From positions 3,937,818 to 4,001,817 of the forward strand of contig NZ_CP010803.1 of NCBI RefSeq assembly GCF_000960975.1: a stretch of DNA of 64,000 nucleotides. The letters run 5' to 3'. A program made the translations under genes and the position numbers. Under the pieces are notes generated by a model, which saw nothing but the letters and a program-made list of their open reading frames with translations, made no database searches and was not told the DNA's origin. Positions 11,196-22,312 of the stretch are shown one piece after another (the stretch's first letter is position 1; each line of letters opens with the position of its first letter). The stretch comes from Martelella endophytica. Its GTDB lineage: Bacteria > Pseudomonadota > Alphaproteobacteria > Rhizobiales > Rhizobiaceae.

Positions 11196-12509
11196 TTAAA
11201 AACTTTCCCTCAACCACTGGCCGACGCGTGACAGGCGTCCGCCGCCCGATGCCAGGAAACCCCGCTGTTCCCCGCCATAGGTCTCTTTTTCCGCAAGCTG
11301 CGGATAGATCAGAAGTCCGGTTGCCGCCGCGAAGGCAGGCCCCTTGGCCGCTACCGGCAGGCCGGCAACACCCATCGGGCGGCCGATCCGGACATTGCGG
11401 CTCAAAATGCGCCGCGACAGTTCGCAAAGGCCGATCAGCTGGCTTGCGCCACCCGTCAGCACCACCCGCTTGCCGACCACCGTCGAAAAGCCGGAGAGCT
11501 GGATGCGATCGCGGATCAGCTCCAGCGTCTCCTCGACGCGGGCGCGGACGATCTTCGACAGCACGGCCTTCGAGACCTGACGCTGCTGGTTGTGATCCTC
11601 TTCGCCGATCGAAGGCACCGCGATCATCTCGCGCTCGTCGGCGCTGGAGGCGATCGTCGAGCCGTGCACGCATTTCAGCCGTTCGGCATCTTCCATGCGG
11701 GTCGACAGGCCACGCGCCAGATCGGTCGTCACATGATGGCCGCCGAGGCTTATGGCATCTGTGTGGACCAGCTTGCCTTCGGCAAAGACCGAGATCGTCG
11801 TGGTGCCGGCGCCCATATCGATGGCAGCGCAGCCGAGTTCCACTTCATCATCGACGAGGGCAGCCAGGCCGCTCGCATAAGGGGTCGCCACCATCCGCTC
11901 CACCGAAAGGTGCGCACGGTTGACGCAGAGTTCGAGGTTGCGCAGCGCCAGCCGTTCGGCCGAGACCACATGCAGGTCGACGCCGAGCGTTTCGCCGTAC
12001 ATGCCGAGCGGATCGCGGATGCCGCGCTCGCCGTCGAGCGTGAAGCCGGCCGGAACCGAGTGCAGCACCTGGCGCTCATCATTGACCGAGCGGCGCGAAA
12101 CGGCCGAGAGCACGCGGCGCAGGTCGCTCGAATCGACATCCTGTCCGCCGAGGTCGATCGCCGCCGTATAGGTGTCGCTCTTCAGCCGACCTGCCGAAAC
12201 ATTGACGATCAGGCTGTCGATGGTGATGCCGGCCATGCGCTCAGCCGCATCCACCGACTGGCGGATCACCGCTTCGGCAGCATCGAGATTGACGATGACG
12301 CCGCTCTTGATGCCCTGCGAGCGCTGATGGCCGATGCCGATGATTTCGATATTGTGGGTGCGGCCGGGCAGGATCTGGCTTTCGGCACGCGGGGTCAGCC
12401 GCGCGATCATGCACACGATCTTGGATGAACCGACATCGAGGACGCTGACGATATGCGTCTTCTTCGACGAAAGCGCCCGGCCACGGCCGGAAGTGCCAAA
12501 CAGCGTCAC
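11196..12509 (-). CDS. ftsA: Cell division protein FtsA
   Basis: A 437-residue actin-like ATPase that tethers FtsZ to the membrane. It shows the phosphate-1 motif [14 protein letters not shown] near residue 25, the phosphate-2 motif [13 protein letters not shown], and GGASQLIGL. The C-terminal helix ending [10 protein letters not shown] is amphipathic and is the expected membrane-targeting sequence. It starts with GTG, and the GTGA overlap with the ftsQ stop, preceded by AAGGGGAGG, indicates translational coupling. Confidence 0.96.
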   Translation of the reverse strand: MTLFGTSGRGRALSSKKTHIVSVLDVGSSKIVCMIARLTPRAESQILPGRTHNIEIIGIGHQRSQGIKSGVIVNLDAAEAVIRQSVDAAERMAGITIDSLIVNVSAGRLKSDTYTAAIDLGGQDVDSSDLRRVLSAVSRRSVNDERQVLHSVPAGFTLDGERGIRDPLGMYGETLGVDLHVVSAERLALRNLELCVNRAHLSVERMVATPYASGLAALVDDEVELGCAAIDMGAGTTTISVFAEGKLVHTDAISLGGHHVTTDLARGLSTRMEDAERLKCVHGSTIASSADEREMIAVPSIGEEDHNQQRQVSKAVLSKIVRARVEETLELIRDRIQLSGFSTVVGKRVVLTGGASQLIGLCELSRRILSRNVRIGRPMGVAGLPVAAKGPAFAAATGLLIYPQLAEKETYGGEQRGFLASGGGRLSRVGQWLRESF

Positions 12510-13402
12510 AGGCGCCTCCCCTTGTTCTTGTAGGTCTTCTGCAGGGCTTCCACCGCTTCGGTGCGCTGCTCCATCGCCTCGGGCGTGAGCTGCACGGCGA
12601 CGCGGTCATCGAGCCTAAGATCGATCGCGGCGACCTGGCGCTCGAGGATCGAGCGGCTTTCGTCGAGCGACTTCAGCCGGGCGACAGCCGCATCGGAGCC
12701 CATTTCCGGCAGCTTCACCAACACGCCGTTATCGAGGTAGAGGTCCCAGCGACGGCCATCGACGCGCTTGTAGGCGCGCACGCGGCTTGCAAGTTCCGGC
12801 CACTCCGACAAGAGACTGCCAAGGCCCTCGACGGCGAAGTTCGCCCCCTGCCCCAGCACCAGCGGCAGACGCTTGAATTTCGGTTCGTTGATCGGCCCGA
12901 TGACATTGCCGTCATGCTCGATCATCAGCACCCGGCCATCCTCCTGCTGCCACAGCGCATAGGGTACGCGCTCGGTCAGCGAGACCTTGAGGGTCGACGG
13001 ATAGACCTTGCGGACATCCGCATCGGCCACCCAGGGCAGGTTCAAAAGTTCGCCACGGGCGCGCTGGATATCGAGGCCCTGCAGCGAATAGGCGTTCTCG
13101 AGGCCAAGGTTCTGCAGCACCGCAATCTCTGACGTCTCGTGGTTACCGGAAATCTCGATGTCCTCGACATAGAAGCCGGAAAGACGGAAGGCGGCGCGGG
13201 TGACGACATCGCCCTTGCCCGCGACGACGATCGCGTTGGCGCCGACGGCGAGGAAGAAGACCAGCGCCGCGGCAGTGCCGACATGTTTCGGCACAGGCGT
13301 GCGACCGGTCGCCAGCCCGCCGGCGACACGAACGGCCCGGCGGACCGGACGCGGCAGCACGCCCGCGCGACCATTCGGGTCGACGGTACCGCCTTCAGTC
13401 AT
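12506..13402 (-). CDS. ftsQ: Cell division protein FtsQ
   Basis: A 298-residue bitopic membrane protein that links early and late divisome components. A proline/arginine-rich cytoplasmic tail is followed by one transmembrane helix (AAALVFFLAVGANAIVVAG, about residues 45-63), a periplasmic POTRA domain (FYVEDIEISGNHETSE to the PSTLKVSLTER segment) and the FtsQ beta domain. I chose ATG 13402, 17 bases after ddlB, with AAAGGCAGGA upstream. The longer frame would need a TTG at 13453 overlapping ddlB. It overlaps ftsA by four bases. Confidence 0.92.
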   Translation of the reverse strand: MTEGGTVDPNGRAGVLPRPVRRAVRVAGGLATGRTPVPKHVGTAAALVFFLAVGANAIVVAGKGDVVTRAAFRLSGFYVEDIEISGNHETSEIAVLQNLGLENAYSLQGLDIQRARGELLNLPWVADADVRKVYPSTLKVSLTERVPYALWQQEDGRVLMIEHDGNVIGPINEPKFKRLPLVLGQGANFAVEGLGSLLSEWPELASRVRAYKRVDGRRWDLYLDNGVLVKLPEMGSDAAVARLKSLDESRSILERQVAAIDLRLDDRVAVQLTPEAMEQRTEAVEALQKTYKNKGRRL

Positions 13403-13419
13403 GTCCTGCCTTTTGCCAC

Positions 13420-14343
13420 TCACCGCAAACACGAAGCATCCTCCACCATCCAACGGAGAAAAGCGCCAAAACTGTAACCTGCATCGGCCGCCATTTCGGG
13501 AACCAGCGATGTCGGGGTCATGCCGGGCTGGGTATTCACTTCCAGCCAGATAATCCCTTCTTCGCCGAGCGTTTCGTCAAACCGGAAATCCGACCGGCTG
13601 ACGCCGCGGCAACCGATTGCCTGATGCGCCTCAACTGCCAATGATTGAATCTTTTGGTAAATATTCGGTTTAAGATCGGCAGGAAGGATGTGTCTTGAGC
13701 CGCCCGGACGATATTTTGCGTCGAAATCGTAGAATTTCTGACCAACGGGAACGATCTCGGTGACGCAGAGCGGCCGACCATCGATCACGCCGCAGGTAAA
13801 CTCGCGCCCCTTGATGAACCGCTCGACCATCAGGATTTCGCCGAAATGCCATTCCGTCGAAGCGACTGACTGCGGCGGACCGCTCTGACCCTCATCGACG
13901 ATCAGCACGCCGAAGGACGAGCCCTCGTTGACCGGCTTCAGCACATAGGGTGGCGCCATCGGATGATCGCTGCCGATATCGGCGCGCTTCGTCAGCAGGC
14001 TTTCGGCGACGGGAATGCCGCAGGCAGCGGCAACGCGCTTGGCCTGCGCCTTGTTCATCGCCAGCGCGGAAGCCAGAACGCCGGAATGCGTATAGGGAAT
14101 TTCGAGATATTCGAGGATGCCCTGAACCGTCCCGTCCTCACCGAAAGGGCCATGCAGCGCATTGAAGACGATGTCGGGCCGGACCTCGGAGAGAACCGTC
14201 GCAACCTCGCGGGTGACGTCGATGCGGCTGACACGGTAGCCCTCGGCTTCGAGCGCATCGGCGCAGGCATTGCCTGAGGCAAGGCTTACCGGGCGCTCCG
14301 AGGAGAATCCGCCCATCAATACAGCTACATGTCCGGAGCTCAT
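13420..14343 (-). CDS. ddlB: D-alanine--D-alanine ligase
   Basis: A 307-residue ATP-grasp ligase that makes the D-Ala-D-Ala dipeptide for MurF. Motifs are [17 protein letters not shown] near the N terminus, [23 protein letters not shown] in the ATP-binding loop, RSDFRFDE and the metal-binding [11 protein letters not shown]. Starts at 14355 and 14379 are also in frame, but 14343 begins the conserved HVAVLMGG strand and gives the usual family length. It is first in a ddlB-ftsQ-ftsA-ftsZ unit. murB does not precede it. Confidence 0.94.
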   Translation of the reverse strand: MSSGHVAVLMGGFSSERPVSLASGNACADALEAEGYRVSRIDVTREVATVLSEVRPDIVFNALHGPFGEDGTVQGILEYLEIPYTHSGVLASALAMNKAQAKRVAAACGIPVAESLLTKRADIGSDHPMAPPYVLKPVNEGSSFGVLIVDEGQSGPPQSVASTEWHFGEILMVERFIKGREFTCGVIDGRPLCVTEIVPVGQKFYDFDAKYRPGGSRHILPADLKPNIYQKIQSLAVEAHQAIGCRGVSRSDFRFDETLGEEGIIWLEVNTQPGMTPTSLVPEMAADAGYSFGAFLRWMVEDASCLR

Positions 14344-14437
14344 GCCCGTCCCCATCTTCACCGGCGAAAGCCGGAGCACACATTCGGAATATCGCTTTTT
14401 TGTGGAAAGCGTTTCGTATTCCCATTAGTGCCGGATG

Positions 14438-14466
14438 ATGGTTAATGAAGCGTTTACTATGGTTAA
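14438..14466 (-). promoter_or_regulatory. Candidate CtrA sites upstream of ddlB
   Basis: Two perfect TTAACCAT octamers on the minus strand (14438-14445 and 14459-14466) start 21 bases apart, two helical turns, about 95-123 bases upstream of ddlB. TTAACCAT is a known half-site of the alphaproteobacterial cell-cycle regulator CtrA. Together with the hairpin at 14521-14541 they suggest that ddlB-ftsQAZ has its own promoter. The -10/-35 boxes are not clear. Confidence 0.5.
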
Positions 14467-14520
14467 CCGAAGCAAAAAATCATTTGGCCAAGAGGCGGTT
14501 AGCGTCCCGCAACGATGGTC

Positions 14521-14541
14521 GGGCGGGCGAGCCGCCCGCCC
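14521..14541. repeat. Perfect 9-bp hairpin after murC
   Basis: GGGCGGGCG (14521-14529) and CGCCCGCCC (14533-14541) form a perfect stem with an AGC loop, 28 bases after the murC stop. There is no T tract on either side, so it may be a weak or Rho-assisted terminator, or an mRNA-stabilising structure. Confidence 0.5.
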
Positions 14542-14569
14542 TGCAGATACAGCGTAAAACTGGCTGAAT

Positions 14570-15970
14570 TCAGGAGATCTTCGCCAGATCACCCGGCAGG
14601 CGTTGCGCCCAGTTGGTGATGCTGCCGGCGCCGAGCATGACCACAAAATCGCCCGGTTCGGCGATGCTTGCGATCTTTTGGGCAAGCTCCGATTCGTCGG
14701 CGAGATATTGCGCGTCACGATGACCCGCAGCGCGCATTCCGGCGACGAGCGATTCGGCGTCGAAGCCCGGACGCGGGTCTTCGCCGGCCGCATAAACAGA
14801 CGCGATGAAGACGGTATCGGCATCGTTGAAGCAGCCGGTGAAATCCTCGAACAGGCTTTCGAGACGCGAATATCGGTGCGGCTGGTGAACGGCGATGATG
14901 CGACCCTTGCAGGCCTCCCGCGCCGCTGTCAGCACCGAGCGGATCTCGACCGGGTGGTGTCCGTAGTCGTCAAAAACCTGAACGTCATGCCATGTGCCGA
15001 CCAGGGTAAACCGGCGCTTGACGCCACTGAAGGCGGCGAGCCCCTTGCGGATATCGTCCTCGGAAATATGCAGCCGATCGGCAACGGCGATCGCCGCCGT
15101 GGCATTCGATACATTGTGCCGGCCGGGCATCGGCAGAGCGAGGTTTTCGAGCTTCACCGAAGGGCGGCGGCGACGGCGGATATCGACGTCGAAAATCGTG
15201 CGCGTGCCTTCGGTGCGGATGTTGGAAAAGCGAACGTCGGCCTGCCGGTTCTCGCCATAGGTAACGACGCGGCGGTCCTCGATCTGACCGACGAGCGCCT
15301 GCACTTCGGGATGGTCGAGACACATCACGCCGCAGCCGTAGAACGGCACGTTCTCGACGAACTGGCGGAAGGCCGCGCGCACGCCGTCGAATGTACCGTA
15401 GTGGTCGAGATGCTCGGGGTCGATATTGGTGACGACCGCGATTTCGGCGGGGAGCTTCAGGAAGGTGCCGTCGGATTCGTCAGCCTCAACCACCATCCAC
15501 TCGCCCTCGCCCATGCGGGCATTGGTGCCGTAGGCATTGATGATGCCGCCATTGATGACAGTCGGGTCCAGTCCGCCGGCTTCGAGAAGCGAAGCGACCA
15601 TCGAGGTGGTCGTCGTCTTGCCGTGGGTACCGCCAATGGCGATGGCATCGCGAAAGCGCATCAACTCGGCCAGCATTTCGGCCCGGCGAACCACAGGCAG
15701 GTGCTTCTCGCGGGCGGCGACGAGCTCGGGATTGGTGCGCTTGATGGCGGAGGACACCACGACGACCTCGGCGTCACCGAGATTTTCGGCCGCATGACCG
15801 ATGGAAACAGCAATCCCCTTCTCACGCAGACGAAGCACATTGGCGCTTTCGGCCTGGTCGGAGCCCTGAACCTCGTAGCCGAGATTCTTCAGCACCTCGG
15901 CAATGCCGCTCATGCCGATGCCGCCGATGCCGACGAAATGAACGACACCAATCGCGTCTGGCATTCTCAT
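14570..15970 (-). CDS. murC: UDP-N-acetylmuramate--L-alanine ligase MurC
   Basis: A 466-residue cytoplasmic Mur ligase that adds L-Ala to UDP-MurNAc. It has the N-terminal [16 protein letters not shown] nucleotide-sugar loop, the ATP P-loop [13 protein letters not shown] near residue 115, the [14 protein letters not shown] segment and the C-terminal DYGHHPVEI motif. The start shares one base with the murG stop (TGATG), a sign of coupling. In rhizobia the next gene is normally murB, but here a 226-base non-coding stretch precedes ddlB. Confidence 0.97.
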   Translation of the reverse strand: MRMPDAIGVVHFVGIGGIGMSGIAEVLKNLGYEVQGSDQAESANVLRLREKGIAVSIGHAAENLGDAEVVVVSSAIKRTNPELVAAREKHLPVVRRAEMLAELMRFRDAIAIGGTHGKTTTTSMVASLLEAGGLDPTVINGGIINAYGTNARMGEGEWMVVEADESDGTFLKLPAEIAVVTNIDPEHLDHYGTFDGVRAAFRQFVENVPFYGCGVMCLDHPEVQALVGQIEDRRVVTYGENRQADVRFSNIRTEGTRTIFDVDIRRRRRPSVKLENLALPMPGRHNVSNATAAIAVADRLHISEDDIRKGLAAFSGVKRRFTLVGTWHDVQVFDDYGHHPVEIRSVLTAAREACKGRIIAVHQPHRYSRLESLFEDFTGCFNDADTVFIASVYAAGEDPRPGFDAESLVAGMRAAGHRDAQYLADESELAQKIASIAEPGDFVVMLGAGSITNWAQRLPGDLAKIS

Positions 15971-17082
15971 CAGTCTGTTCCTTCAATCGTCTTGCCGGCG
16001 GCGAGCGCTTCCGCCATGTCGGCGAGCTTCTCGGTCGCATCCGGCCTGCCGGCGGCGCGCGCTGCGCCTGCGGCTGTTGCAAGTTTCTCGGGATTTTCGA
16101 CGCCGTCCTTCAGGATGGCAGCGAGCCGCTCCGTCGTCAGCTCCGACTGGCGCACGACCTCGGCGCCACCATTCCTGGAAACCAGCGCGGCATTCGCCGC
16201 CTGATCGTGGTCGAGTGCGTGCGGATAGGGCACGTAGACGGCGGGGCGGCCGATGACTGAAAGCTCGGAAACGGTCGAAGCACCAGAGCGGCAGATCACC
16301 AGATGCGCCGCGCCGATGCGCCGCGCCATGTCGCCAAAGAACGGCGAGATTTCCGCCGGCACGCCGAGTTCGGCAAAGCGGGCTGTCACTTCATCGACAT
16401 CCTCCGGCCGCGCCTGCTGGGTTATGCGGAAACGCGCCCGCATCTCGGCCGGCAGGGCCTCGAGTGCATCAGGGATGGCTTCGGCGAAGAAATGCGCCCC
16501 CTGGCTGCCGCCGAAAACCAGCAGGTTGAACGGGTCCTCGACACCACGCACCGGATAGGCCGAGCCAGCCGCTTCGAAAACGGCCGGCCGAACCGGATTT
16601 CCGGTCTCGAAGATCTTGCCGGCATAGTGCGGGTCATCGCGCGTCAGGAAGCCGCCCGCAATGGCGTTGACGCGCGGGGCAAGCATCTTGTTGGCGCGGC
16701 CCATCACCGCATTCTGCTCATGCAGCATGGTCGGTATGCCAACACTGGACGCGGCGTAGATCGGAGGTACGGTCGGATAGCCGCCGAAACCGATGACCAC
16801 GGCCGGGCGGTATTCACCGAACAGGTTGCGGGCAACGCGCGATCCGCGGAAGAGCGTGATGCCGGCGCGGATGATCGCAATCGGGTTCTTCGAACCGATC
16901 GTCGCCGAGGGCACGACATGGATCTTCTCGGCAGGAAACGTCCCTGCGAAGCGCTCGGCGCGACTGTCGGTAACGAGATGAACGCGGTGGCCGCGGCGAA
17001 TAAGTTCATGCGCCAGCGCTTCGGCGGGAAACACATGGCCGCCGGTACCGCCGGCGGCAAGAAAGAACACTTTGCTGTCCAT
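15970..17082 (-). CDS. murG: UDP-GlcNAc transferase MurG (lipid II synthesis)
   Basis: A 370-residue peripheral membrane GT-B glycosyltransferase that adds GlcNAc to lipid I to give lipid II. The signature [15 protein letters not shown] is near the N terminus, followed by [22 protein letters not shown], and the donor-binding [12 protein letters not shown] and [14 protein letters not shown]. Normal length. Nine bases after ftsW, and one-base overlap with murC. Confidence 0.97.
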   Translation of the reverse strand: MDSKVFFLAAGGTGGHVFPAEALAHELIRRGHRVHLVTDSRAERFAGTFPAEKIHVVPSATIGSKNPIAIIRAGITLFRGSRVARNLFGEYRPAVVIGFGGYPTVPPIYAASSVGIPTMLHEQNAVMGRANKMLAPRVNAIAGGFLTRDDPHYAGKIFETGNPVRPAVFEAAGSAYPVRGVEDPFNLLVFGGSQGAHFFAEAIPDALEALPAEMRARFRITQQARPEDVDEVTARFAELGVPAEISPFFGDMARRIGAAHLVICRSGASTVSELSVIGRPAVYVPYPHALDHDQAANAALVSRNGGAEVVRQSELTTERLAAILKDGVENPEKLATAAGAARAAGRPDATEKLADMAEALAAGKTIEGTD

Positions 17083-17091
17083 AGCGCGCCC

Positions 17092-18252
17092 CTACTCCGC
17101 CGCGACGCCGCGCGGCTTGCCGGGTTCATAGTAATGGTCCTGCCGCGCCCGCTTTTCCGGCCGGTGACGGGTGAGTGCCAGGATGAAGCCGGCGCCGACG
17201 CAGGTCGCAACCATCGAAGAGCCGCCAGCCGAAATCAGCGGCAGGGTCATGCCCTTGGCCGGCATCAGCTGCAGCGCAACGCCGATATTGATGATCGACT
17301 GCATGCCGAACTGCAGCACGAGGCCGGCGACGGCATAACGGGTGAAATCATCACGCTCGCGATAGGCATGCATCAGCCCGCGCAACACGATGAAGGCGAA
17401 GATCGCGACGATGAACAGGCAGAACAGGATGCCGAACTCCTCGGCCGCCACGGAAAACACGAAGTCGGTATGACTGTCCGGCAACCTTCGCTTGACGATG
17501 CCCTCGCCCGGACCCTGCCCGAACAGGCCGCCACGCTGGATCGCCTTGGCGGCAAGCTCCACCTGCATGTTGTCGCCCTCGCCGGTCAGGAACCGGTCGA
17601 TACGCGAGGTCACGTGCGGCAGCCAGGTATAGGCCGCCAGCACGCCGGCAACGGAGGCGCCGCCGAGCCCGACGATCCAGATCCACGACATGCCCGCCAT
17701 GAAGAAGATGCCGCCCCAGATGATCGACAGCAGCACCGTCTGGCCAAAGTCCGGCTGGGCGATGAGCAGCACCGCGGACACGATGAAAATCATGCTGGCA
17801 AAGAGATTGCCGGGGATTTCCGGATAGCGCTGGTGCTCGGCGAAGAGCCAGGCGCACACGACGGCGAAGGCCGGTTTCAGGAACTCGGATGGCTGCACCG
17901 ACTGTCCGAGGATCACGATCCAGCGCCGCGAGCCGTTATTCGATGTGCCGATGAACAGCGCCGCCACCATCGCCAGAAGCGCGCCGATCAGCATGACGAT
18001 CGCGATCCGGCGGATCATCTTCGGCGAGCAGAAGGAAAGCGAGATCATCACCGCGAGCGCCGGCGCGATGAACAACGCATGGCGGCGCACGAAGAAGAAA
18101 CTGTCATAACCGAGCCGTTCGGCAACCGCCGGCGAGGCCGCGAAAGAGAGCATGAAGCCGATGCCCATCAGCGTGATGAAGGCGGCAAGCAGCCATCGGT
18201 CGATGGTCCAGAACCAGTCTGCGATCGGGCCTCTTTCTACGCGACTGACCAT
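17092..18252 (-). CDS. ftsW: Septal peptidoglycan polymerase FtsW
   Basis: A 386-residue SEDS-family membrane glycosyltransferase that polymerises lipid II with FtsI at the septum. About ten hydrophobic segments are visible. Family signatures include NGSRRWI, QPSEFLKPA, QPDFGQT, GLFGQGPGEG, the catalytic-region DSHTDFVFSVAAEEFG and the late MPAKGMTLPLISAGGSS. Three bases separate it from murD, so it is clearly within the operon. Confidence 0.96.
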   Translation of the reverse strand: MVSRVERGPIADWFWTIDRWLLAAFITLMGIGFMLSFAASPAVAERLGYDSFFFVRRHALFIAPALAVMISLSFCSPKMIRRIAIVMLIGALLAMVAALFIGTSNNGSRRWIVILGQSVQPSEFLKPAFAVVCAWLFAEHQRYPEIPGNLFASMIFIVSAVLLIAQPDFGQTVLLSIIWGGIFFMAGMSWIWIVGLGGASVAGVLAAYTWLPHVTSRIDRFLTGEGDNMQVELAAKAIQRGGLFGQGPGEGIVKRRLPDSHTDFVFSVAAEEFGILFCLFIVAIFAFIVLRGLMHAYRERDDFTRYAVAGLVLQFGMQSIINIGVALQLMPAKGMTLPLISAGGSSMVATCVGAGFILALTRHRPEKRARQDHYYEPGKPRGVAAE

Positions 18253-18255
18253 GGC

Positions 18256-19665
18256 TTACGCCTCCTCCTTGACAAGCGGTTTCACCCCGTCGAGTGCCAT
18301 GACCGCGCTGACGAAGGCATCGCCGCGCTGTTCGAAACTCCTGAACTGGTCGAAGCTGGCGCAGGCGGGCGACAGCAGCACCACCGGTGCAGCGGTCCCG
18401 CCCGCGGCGGCATCATCGGCAGCAGCGCGCACCGCCGCGTCGAGCGTGCCGGCCAGCACGGTCTCGACCTTGCCGTCGAGCGTCTCGGCAAAGGCCGGAG
18501 CCGCTTCGCCGATGAGATAGGCTCTGGCAATCTTCGGAAAGAACGGTGCAAGCGAGGTGATCCCGCCCGCCTTGGCACGTCCGCCCGCGATCCAGTAGAT
18601 GTCGCTGAAGGACGCAAGTGCCGGCGCCGCCGCATCGGCATTCGTCGCCTTGGAATCGTTGACGAAGAGCACGCCGTTCAGCTTGGCGATCGGCTGCATG
18701 CGGTGCGCAAGGCCAAGGAAGCTTGCCAGCCCCGTGACGATTTCGGCATCCGTTAGCCCGACAGCTTCGCAAGCGGCGATCGCGGCTGCGGCGTTCTGGC
18801 CGTTATGGGCGCCACGAAGGACGGGATGGCTGGAGAGATCGGCGATGACGGTATCCGCGCCGGCGGCGTCAACGGCAACGATGGCGCCGCCGTTGAAGGC
18901 GATGCCGGTGTCGACCGTCGCACGGTCCTTGGAAATACGAACGACGCGGTGATGCACCGCATCAAGCCTTTCGGCGATGGCGCGGCAGTAGTCATCGTCG
19001 ACGCCGATCACCGCGACGCCCGCCTGCATCACCAGCCGCTCCTTGATGGCGGCATAGTTTGCCATGTCGCCATGGCGGTCGAGATGATCAGGGGTCAGGT
19101 TCAGCAGCAATCCGGCATCCGCATCAAGCGTCGGGGCGAGATCGATCTGGTAGGACGAGCACTCGACGACATAGAAGCGATCAGAGGTCAGCGGCGAAAG
19201 GTCGAGCACCGCACGGCCGATATTGCCGCCGACCTCGGCCTTGCGTCCGGCCTTGTCTAGGATATGGCCGATCAGCGCCGTGGTCGTCGACTTGCCGTTG
19301 GTCCCGGTGATCGCGATCAGCTTGGCTTCCGGCGCCGTCTTGCGGCGTTCACGGGCGAAGAGCTCGATATCGCCGATGATCTCGACGCCGGCCGCCTTCG
19401 CCATCTCCACCGTCCAGTGCGGCTTCGGGTGGGTAAGCGGCACGCCGGGCGCGAGAACGAGAGCTGCGAACGCGCTCCAGTCGACGGTGCGCAGATCGGT
19501 GACGGCAATGCCCGCGGCTCGTGCCGCATCGCAGCTTTCCGGCTTGTCGTCAAAGGCGACGACATCCGCACCGCCGGCGGCCAGCGCGCGGGCGGTGACC
19601 AGCCCCGAGCCGCCAAGGCCAAAGAGCGCTACTGTCTGACCGGAAAAAACGGTGACCGCGATCAC
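18256..19665 (-). CDS. murD: UDP-MurNAc-L-alanine--D-glutamate ligase MurD
   Basis: A 469-residue Mur ligase that adds D-Glu to UDP-MurNAc-L-Ala. It shows an N-terminal Rossmann motif [11 protein letters not shown], the P-loop [18 protein letters not shown] near residue 119, [11 protein letters not shown], and [15 protein letters not shown] in the C-terminal half. Length is in the family range. It starts eight bases after mraY. Confidence 0.96.
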   Translation of the reverse strand: MIAVTVFSGQTVALFGLGGSGLVTARALAAGGADVVAFDDKPESCDAARAAGIAVTDLRTVDWSAFAALVLAPGVPLTHPKPHWTVEMAKAAGVEIIGDIELFARERRKTAPEAKLIAITGTNGKSTTTALIGHILDKAGRKAEVGGNIGRAVLDLSPLTSDRFYVVECSSYQIDLAPTLDADAGLLLNLTPDHLDRHGDMANYAAIKERLVMQAGVAVIGVDDDYCRAIAERLDAVHHRVVRISKDRATVDTGIAFNGGAIVAVDAAGADTVIADLSSHPVLRGAHNGQNAAAAIAACEAVGLTDAEIVTGLASFLGLAHRMQPIAKLNGVLFVNDSKATNADAAAPALASFSDIYWIAGGRAKAGGITSLAPFFPKIARAYLIGEAAPAFAETLDGKVETVLAGTLDAAVRAAADDAAAGGTAAPVVLLSPACASFDQFRSFEQRGDAFVSAVMALDGVKPLVKEEA

Positions 19666-19673
19666 GTCCGCAC

Positions 19674-20774
19674 CTATCTCAGTTTCAGGGTCGAAAGGCC
19701 GATGAGGGCAAGGCCGAAGGAGATGATCCAGAAGCGGATCACGACCTGGCTTTCGGTCCAGCCGAGCTTTTCGAAATGGTGGTGGATCGGCGCCATCAGG
19801 AAGACGCGCCGCTTGGTGCGCTTGTAGACGGCGACCTGGACGATCACCGAGAGCGCCTCGAGCACGAAAAGGCCGCAGATGATCGCCATGACGATCTCGT
19901 GCTTGGTGGCAACAGCGACCGAGCCGATCAGCCCGCCGAGCGCCAGCGAACCGGTATCGCCCATGAAGATTGCGGCCGGCGGCGCGTTGAACCAGAGAAA
20001 GCCCATGCAGGCACCGATGACGGCGGAAAGCAGCACGACGAGTTCGCCGGTGCCAGGCACGTAATTGATCTGCAGATAGGTGGCGAAGACCGAGTTGCCG
20101 ACGACGTAGGCAATCACCGCAAACGAGGAGGCGGCGATGATCACCGGCACAGTGGCGAGACCATCAAGCCCATCCGTCAGGTTCACCGAGTTGCCCGCGG
20201 CAACGATGACGAAGGCGCCGAAGGGGATGAAAAACCAGCCGAGGTCGAGGACAAAATCCTTGAAGAAGGGAAAGGTCAGGGCCGAGCTGAGCGTGGCGCC
20301 GTCAATGGTGGCGAGGTTTGCCGCATACATCATGAAGGCGACCGCGCCACCGGCAATGATGAATTCGAAAAACAGCCGCCGGCGGCCGGAAAAGCCCTTG
20401 TCGGACTGTTTCGTGACCTTCAGGTAGTCATCATAAAAGCCGATCGCGCCGAAACCGAGGGTCACCAGCAGCGTCGCCACCACGTAGGCGTTGGAAAGGT
20501 CCGCCCACAGCAGCGCCGAGCCGACGATGCCGGCGAGGATCATCAGCCCGCCCATGGTGGGCGTACCGGCTTTCTTGAAGTGAGTCTGCGGCCCGTCGGC
20601 GCGGATCGGCTGGCCCTTGCCCTGCCGGATCTTGAGCGCCGAAATGATCGCCGGACCGAACAGGAAGACGATCAGCGCAGACGTAAAGACCGCCGCGCCG
20701 GAGCGGAAGGTGATGTAGCGGAACAGATTGAAGAACTGGAACCTGTCGGAAAACTCCACAAGCCAAATCAGCAT
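19674..20774 (-). CDS. mraY: Phospho-MurNAc-pentapeptide transferase MraY
   Basis: A 366-residue polytopic membrane enzyme that transfers phospho-MurNAc-pentapeptide to undecaprenyl phosphate (lipid I). Visible are [10 protein letters not shown], the catalytic-region [31 protein letters not shown] and the [11 protein letters not shown] histidine cluster, within about ten membrane helices. The frame is open to 20891 but ATG 20774 starts the conserved protein and has AAAGGGG upstream. A 128-base gap separates it from murF, the largest within the upstream half of the cluster, with no feature I recognise. Confidence 0.96.
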   Translation of the reverse strand: MLIWLVEFSDRFQFFNLFRYITFRSGAAVFTSALIVFLFGPAIISALKIRQGKGQPIRADGPQTHFKKAGTPTMGGLMILAGIVGSALLWADLSNAYVVATLLVTLGFGAIGFYDDYLKVTKQSDKGFSGRRRLFFEFIIAGGAVAFMMYAANLATIDGATLSSALTFPFFKDFVLDLGWFFIPFGAFVIVAAGNSVNLTDGLDGLATVPVIIAASSFAVIAYVVGNSVFATYLQINYVPGTGELVVLLSAVIGACMGFLWFNAPPAAIFMGDTGSLALGGLIGSVAVATKHEIVMAIICGLFVLEALSVIVQVAVYKRTKRRVFLMAPIHHHFEKLGWTESQVVIRFWIISFGLALIGLSTLKLR

Positions 20775-20902
20775 AAACGCCCCTTTCCAGCGACGGCCGG
20801 ATGCGCCGGACGTCCCGCCTCGGGACATCGCCGGCGCATCAATTTCTGGTTTTTCGCCGACCCTCAATCGAATCGCGGGCCGCGCATGCACTTGAGCGCG
20901 AT

Positions 20903-22312
20903 TTACCCCTCGGCGGGATAGGTATCGAGCAGTTTCTTGACGATTGCGCCGAATCCGATGCCCAGTGACGATTTTACCATTACCGTATCGCCCGCGGCGA
21001 CCGCACCGGCGGCGAAATCCGCGAGTTCGTCCGCATTCGGCCGATATTCCACAACTATGCTCTCCGGCAGCGCCTCCTTCAGTGCCACCATCTCCTCGCC
21101 GGCGAGCCAGACATCGGTGACGCCGGCCGAGACCAGCGGCACGGCGAGCCCCTCATGCGCGTCCCGGGCAAAGCTGCCGAGTTCCAGCATGTCGCCGAGA
21201 ACCGCCACCTTGCGCCCGTCACCGGCGGAGGCGCCGAGCAGCTCCAGGGCTGCCCGCATCGAGGCCGGATTGGCATTATAGCTTTCATCGATCAGGGTGA
21301 AGCTGCCACCGCCGATCTTGAGGCGGTGTCGACGGCCCCTGCCCTTGAGCTGACCGGCGGCTGTAAGCGCGGGAATGGCCGCCTCGACGCTGCCGCCGGC
21401 ATAAGCGATCGCCGCCAACGCCGCGAGCGCGTTTTCGGCCATGTGCTGGCCCGGCAGCCCGATCTCGAAGGTCACCGGCTCATCGGCGGCAAGCAGCGCC
21501 TGGATATGACCGCGATCGCCGACGGTGCGGTAATCGAGCAGCTTGAAGTCGGCCTTCGAATGCTCGCCGAACGAGACGATCTCCGCGCCAAAGCGGCGAG
21601 CGATATGGGCGAGCGCCTCGTATTCGTCGATATCGCGGTTGAGCACGGCAAAGCCGGCCGGCTCCAGCCCCTCGAAGATTTCCGCCTTCGCAGCAGCGAT
21701 TTCCCTGAGACTTGCGAAGTTGCCCATATGTGCGGGCGCGATCGTCGTGATCACGGCGACATGCGGCCGGACGAGCTCCGTCAGCGGGCGGATCTCGCCG
21801 GCATGGTTCATGCCGATCTCGAACACGCCGAACTCTGCATCCGCCGGCATACGCGCCAGCGTCAACGGCACGCCCCAGTGATTGTTGAACGAGGCGACGG
21901 CGGCGTGGACCTTGCCGGAGGTGGCGAGCCCTGCCGCAATCATCTCCTTGGTGCTGGTCTTGCCGACCGAGCCGGTGACGGCGACGATGCGCGCCTCCGA
22001 CCGTGTGCGCGAGGCAGCGGCCAGCATCACCATCGCCTCGAGAACGTCGTCGACGACGATCATCGGGCAGGTCAGGCGGCCGAGCGCCGGCAGCTTCGCC
22101 TCGGAGACCACCAGCAGCGACGCGCCGTTGGCGGCGGCAAGACCCGCGAAGGAATGGCCGTCGACGCGGTCACCCTTGATGGCGAAAAAGGCCTCGCCCG
22201 GCACCACGGTACGGCTATCGATGGAAATTCCGCTGACACCTTCCGGCAGTTCGCCCACCGGACGCCCTTCCATGGCCTCGACCATATCGGCTGATGTCCA
22301 TAGCAAACTCAC
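20903..22312 (-). CDS. murF: UDP-MurNAc-tripeptide--D-Ala-D-Ala ligase MurF
   Basis: A 469-residue Mur ligase that completes the pentapeptide by adding D-Ala-D-Ala. It has the N-terminal [18 protein letters not shown] domain, the P-loop [13 protein letters not shown] near residue 113, [19 protein letters not shown] and the C-terminal [11 protein letters not shown] motif that reads the substrate. It overlaps murE by four bases (ATGA). Confidence 0.96.
   Translation of the reverse strand: MSLLWTSADMVEAMEGRPVGELPEGVSGISIDSRTVVPGEAFFAIKGDRVDGHSFAGLAAANGASLLVVSEAKLPALGRLTCPMIVVDDVLEAMVMLAAASRTRSEARIVAVTGSVGKTSTKEMIAAGLATSGKVHAAVASFNNHWGVPLTLARMPADAEFGVFEIGMNHAGEIRPLTELVRPHVAVITTIAPAHMGNFASLREIAAAKAEIFEGLEPAGFAVLNRDIDEYEALAHIARRFGAEIVSFGEHSKADFKLLDYRTVGDRGHIQALLAADEPVTFEIGLPGQHMAENALAALAAIAYAGGSVEAAIPALTAAGQLKGRGRRHRLKIGGGSFTLIDESYNANPASMRAALELLGASAGDGRKVAVLGDMLELGSFARDAHEGLAVPLVSAGVTDVWLAGEEMVALKEALPESIVVEYRPNADELADFAAGAVAAGDTVMVKSSLGIGFGAIVKKLLDTYPAEG

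Noticed and set aside
11137..11673. N-terminal extension of the ftsZ frame
   Set aside because: The extension lies within ftsA and has no similarity to FtsZ. The ATG at 11136 has a ribosome site and begins the conserved GTPase.
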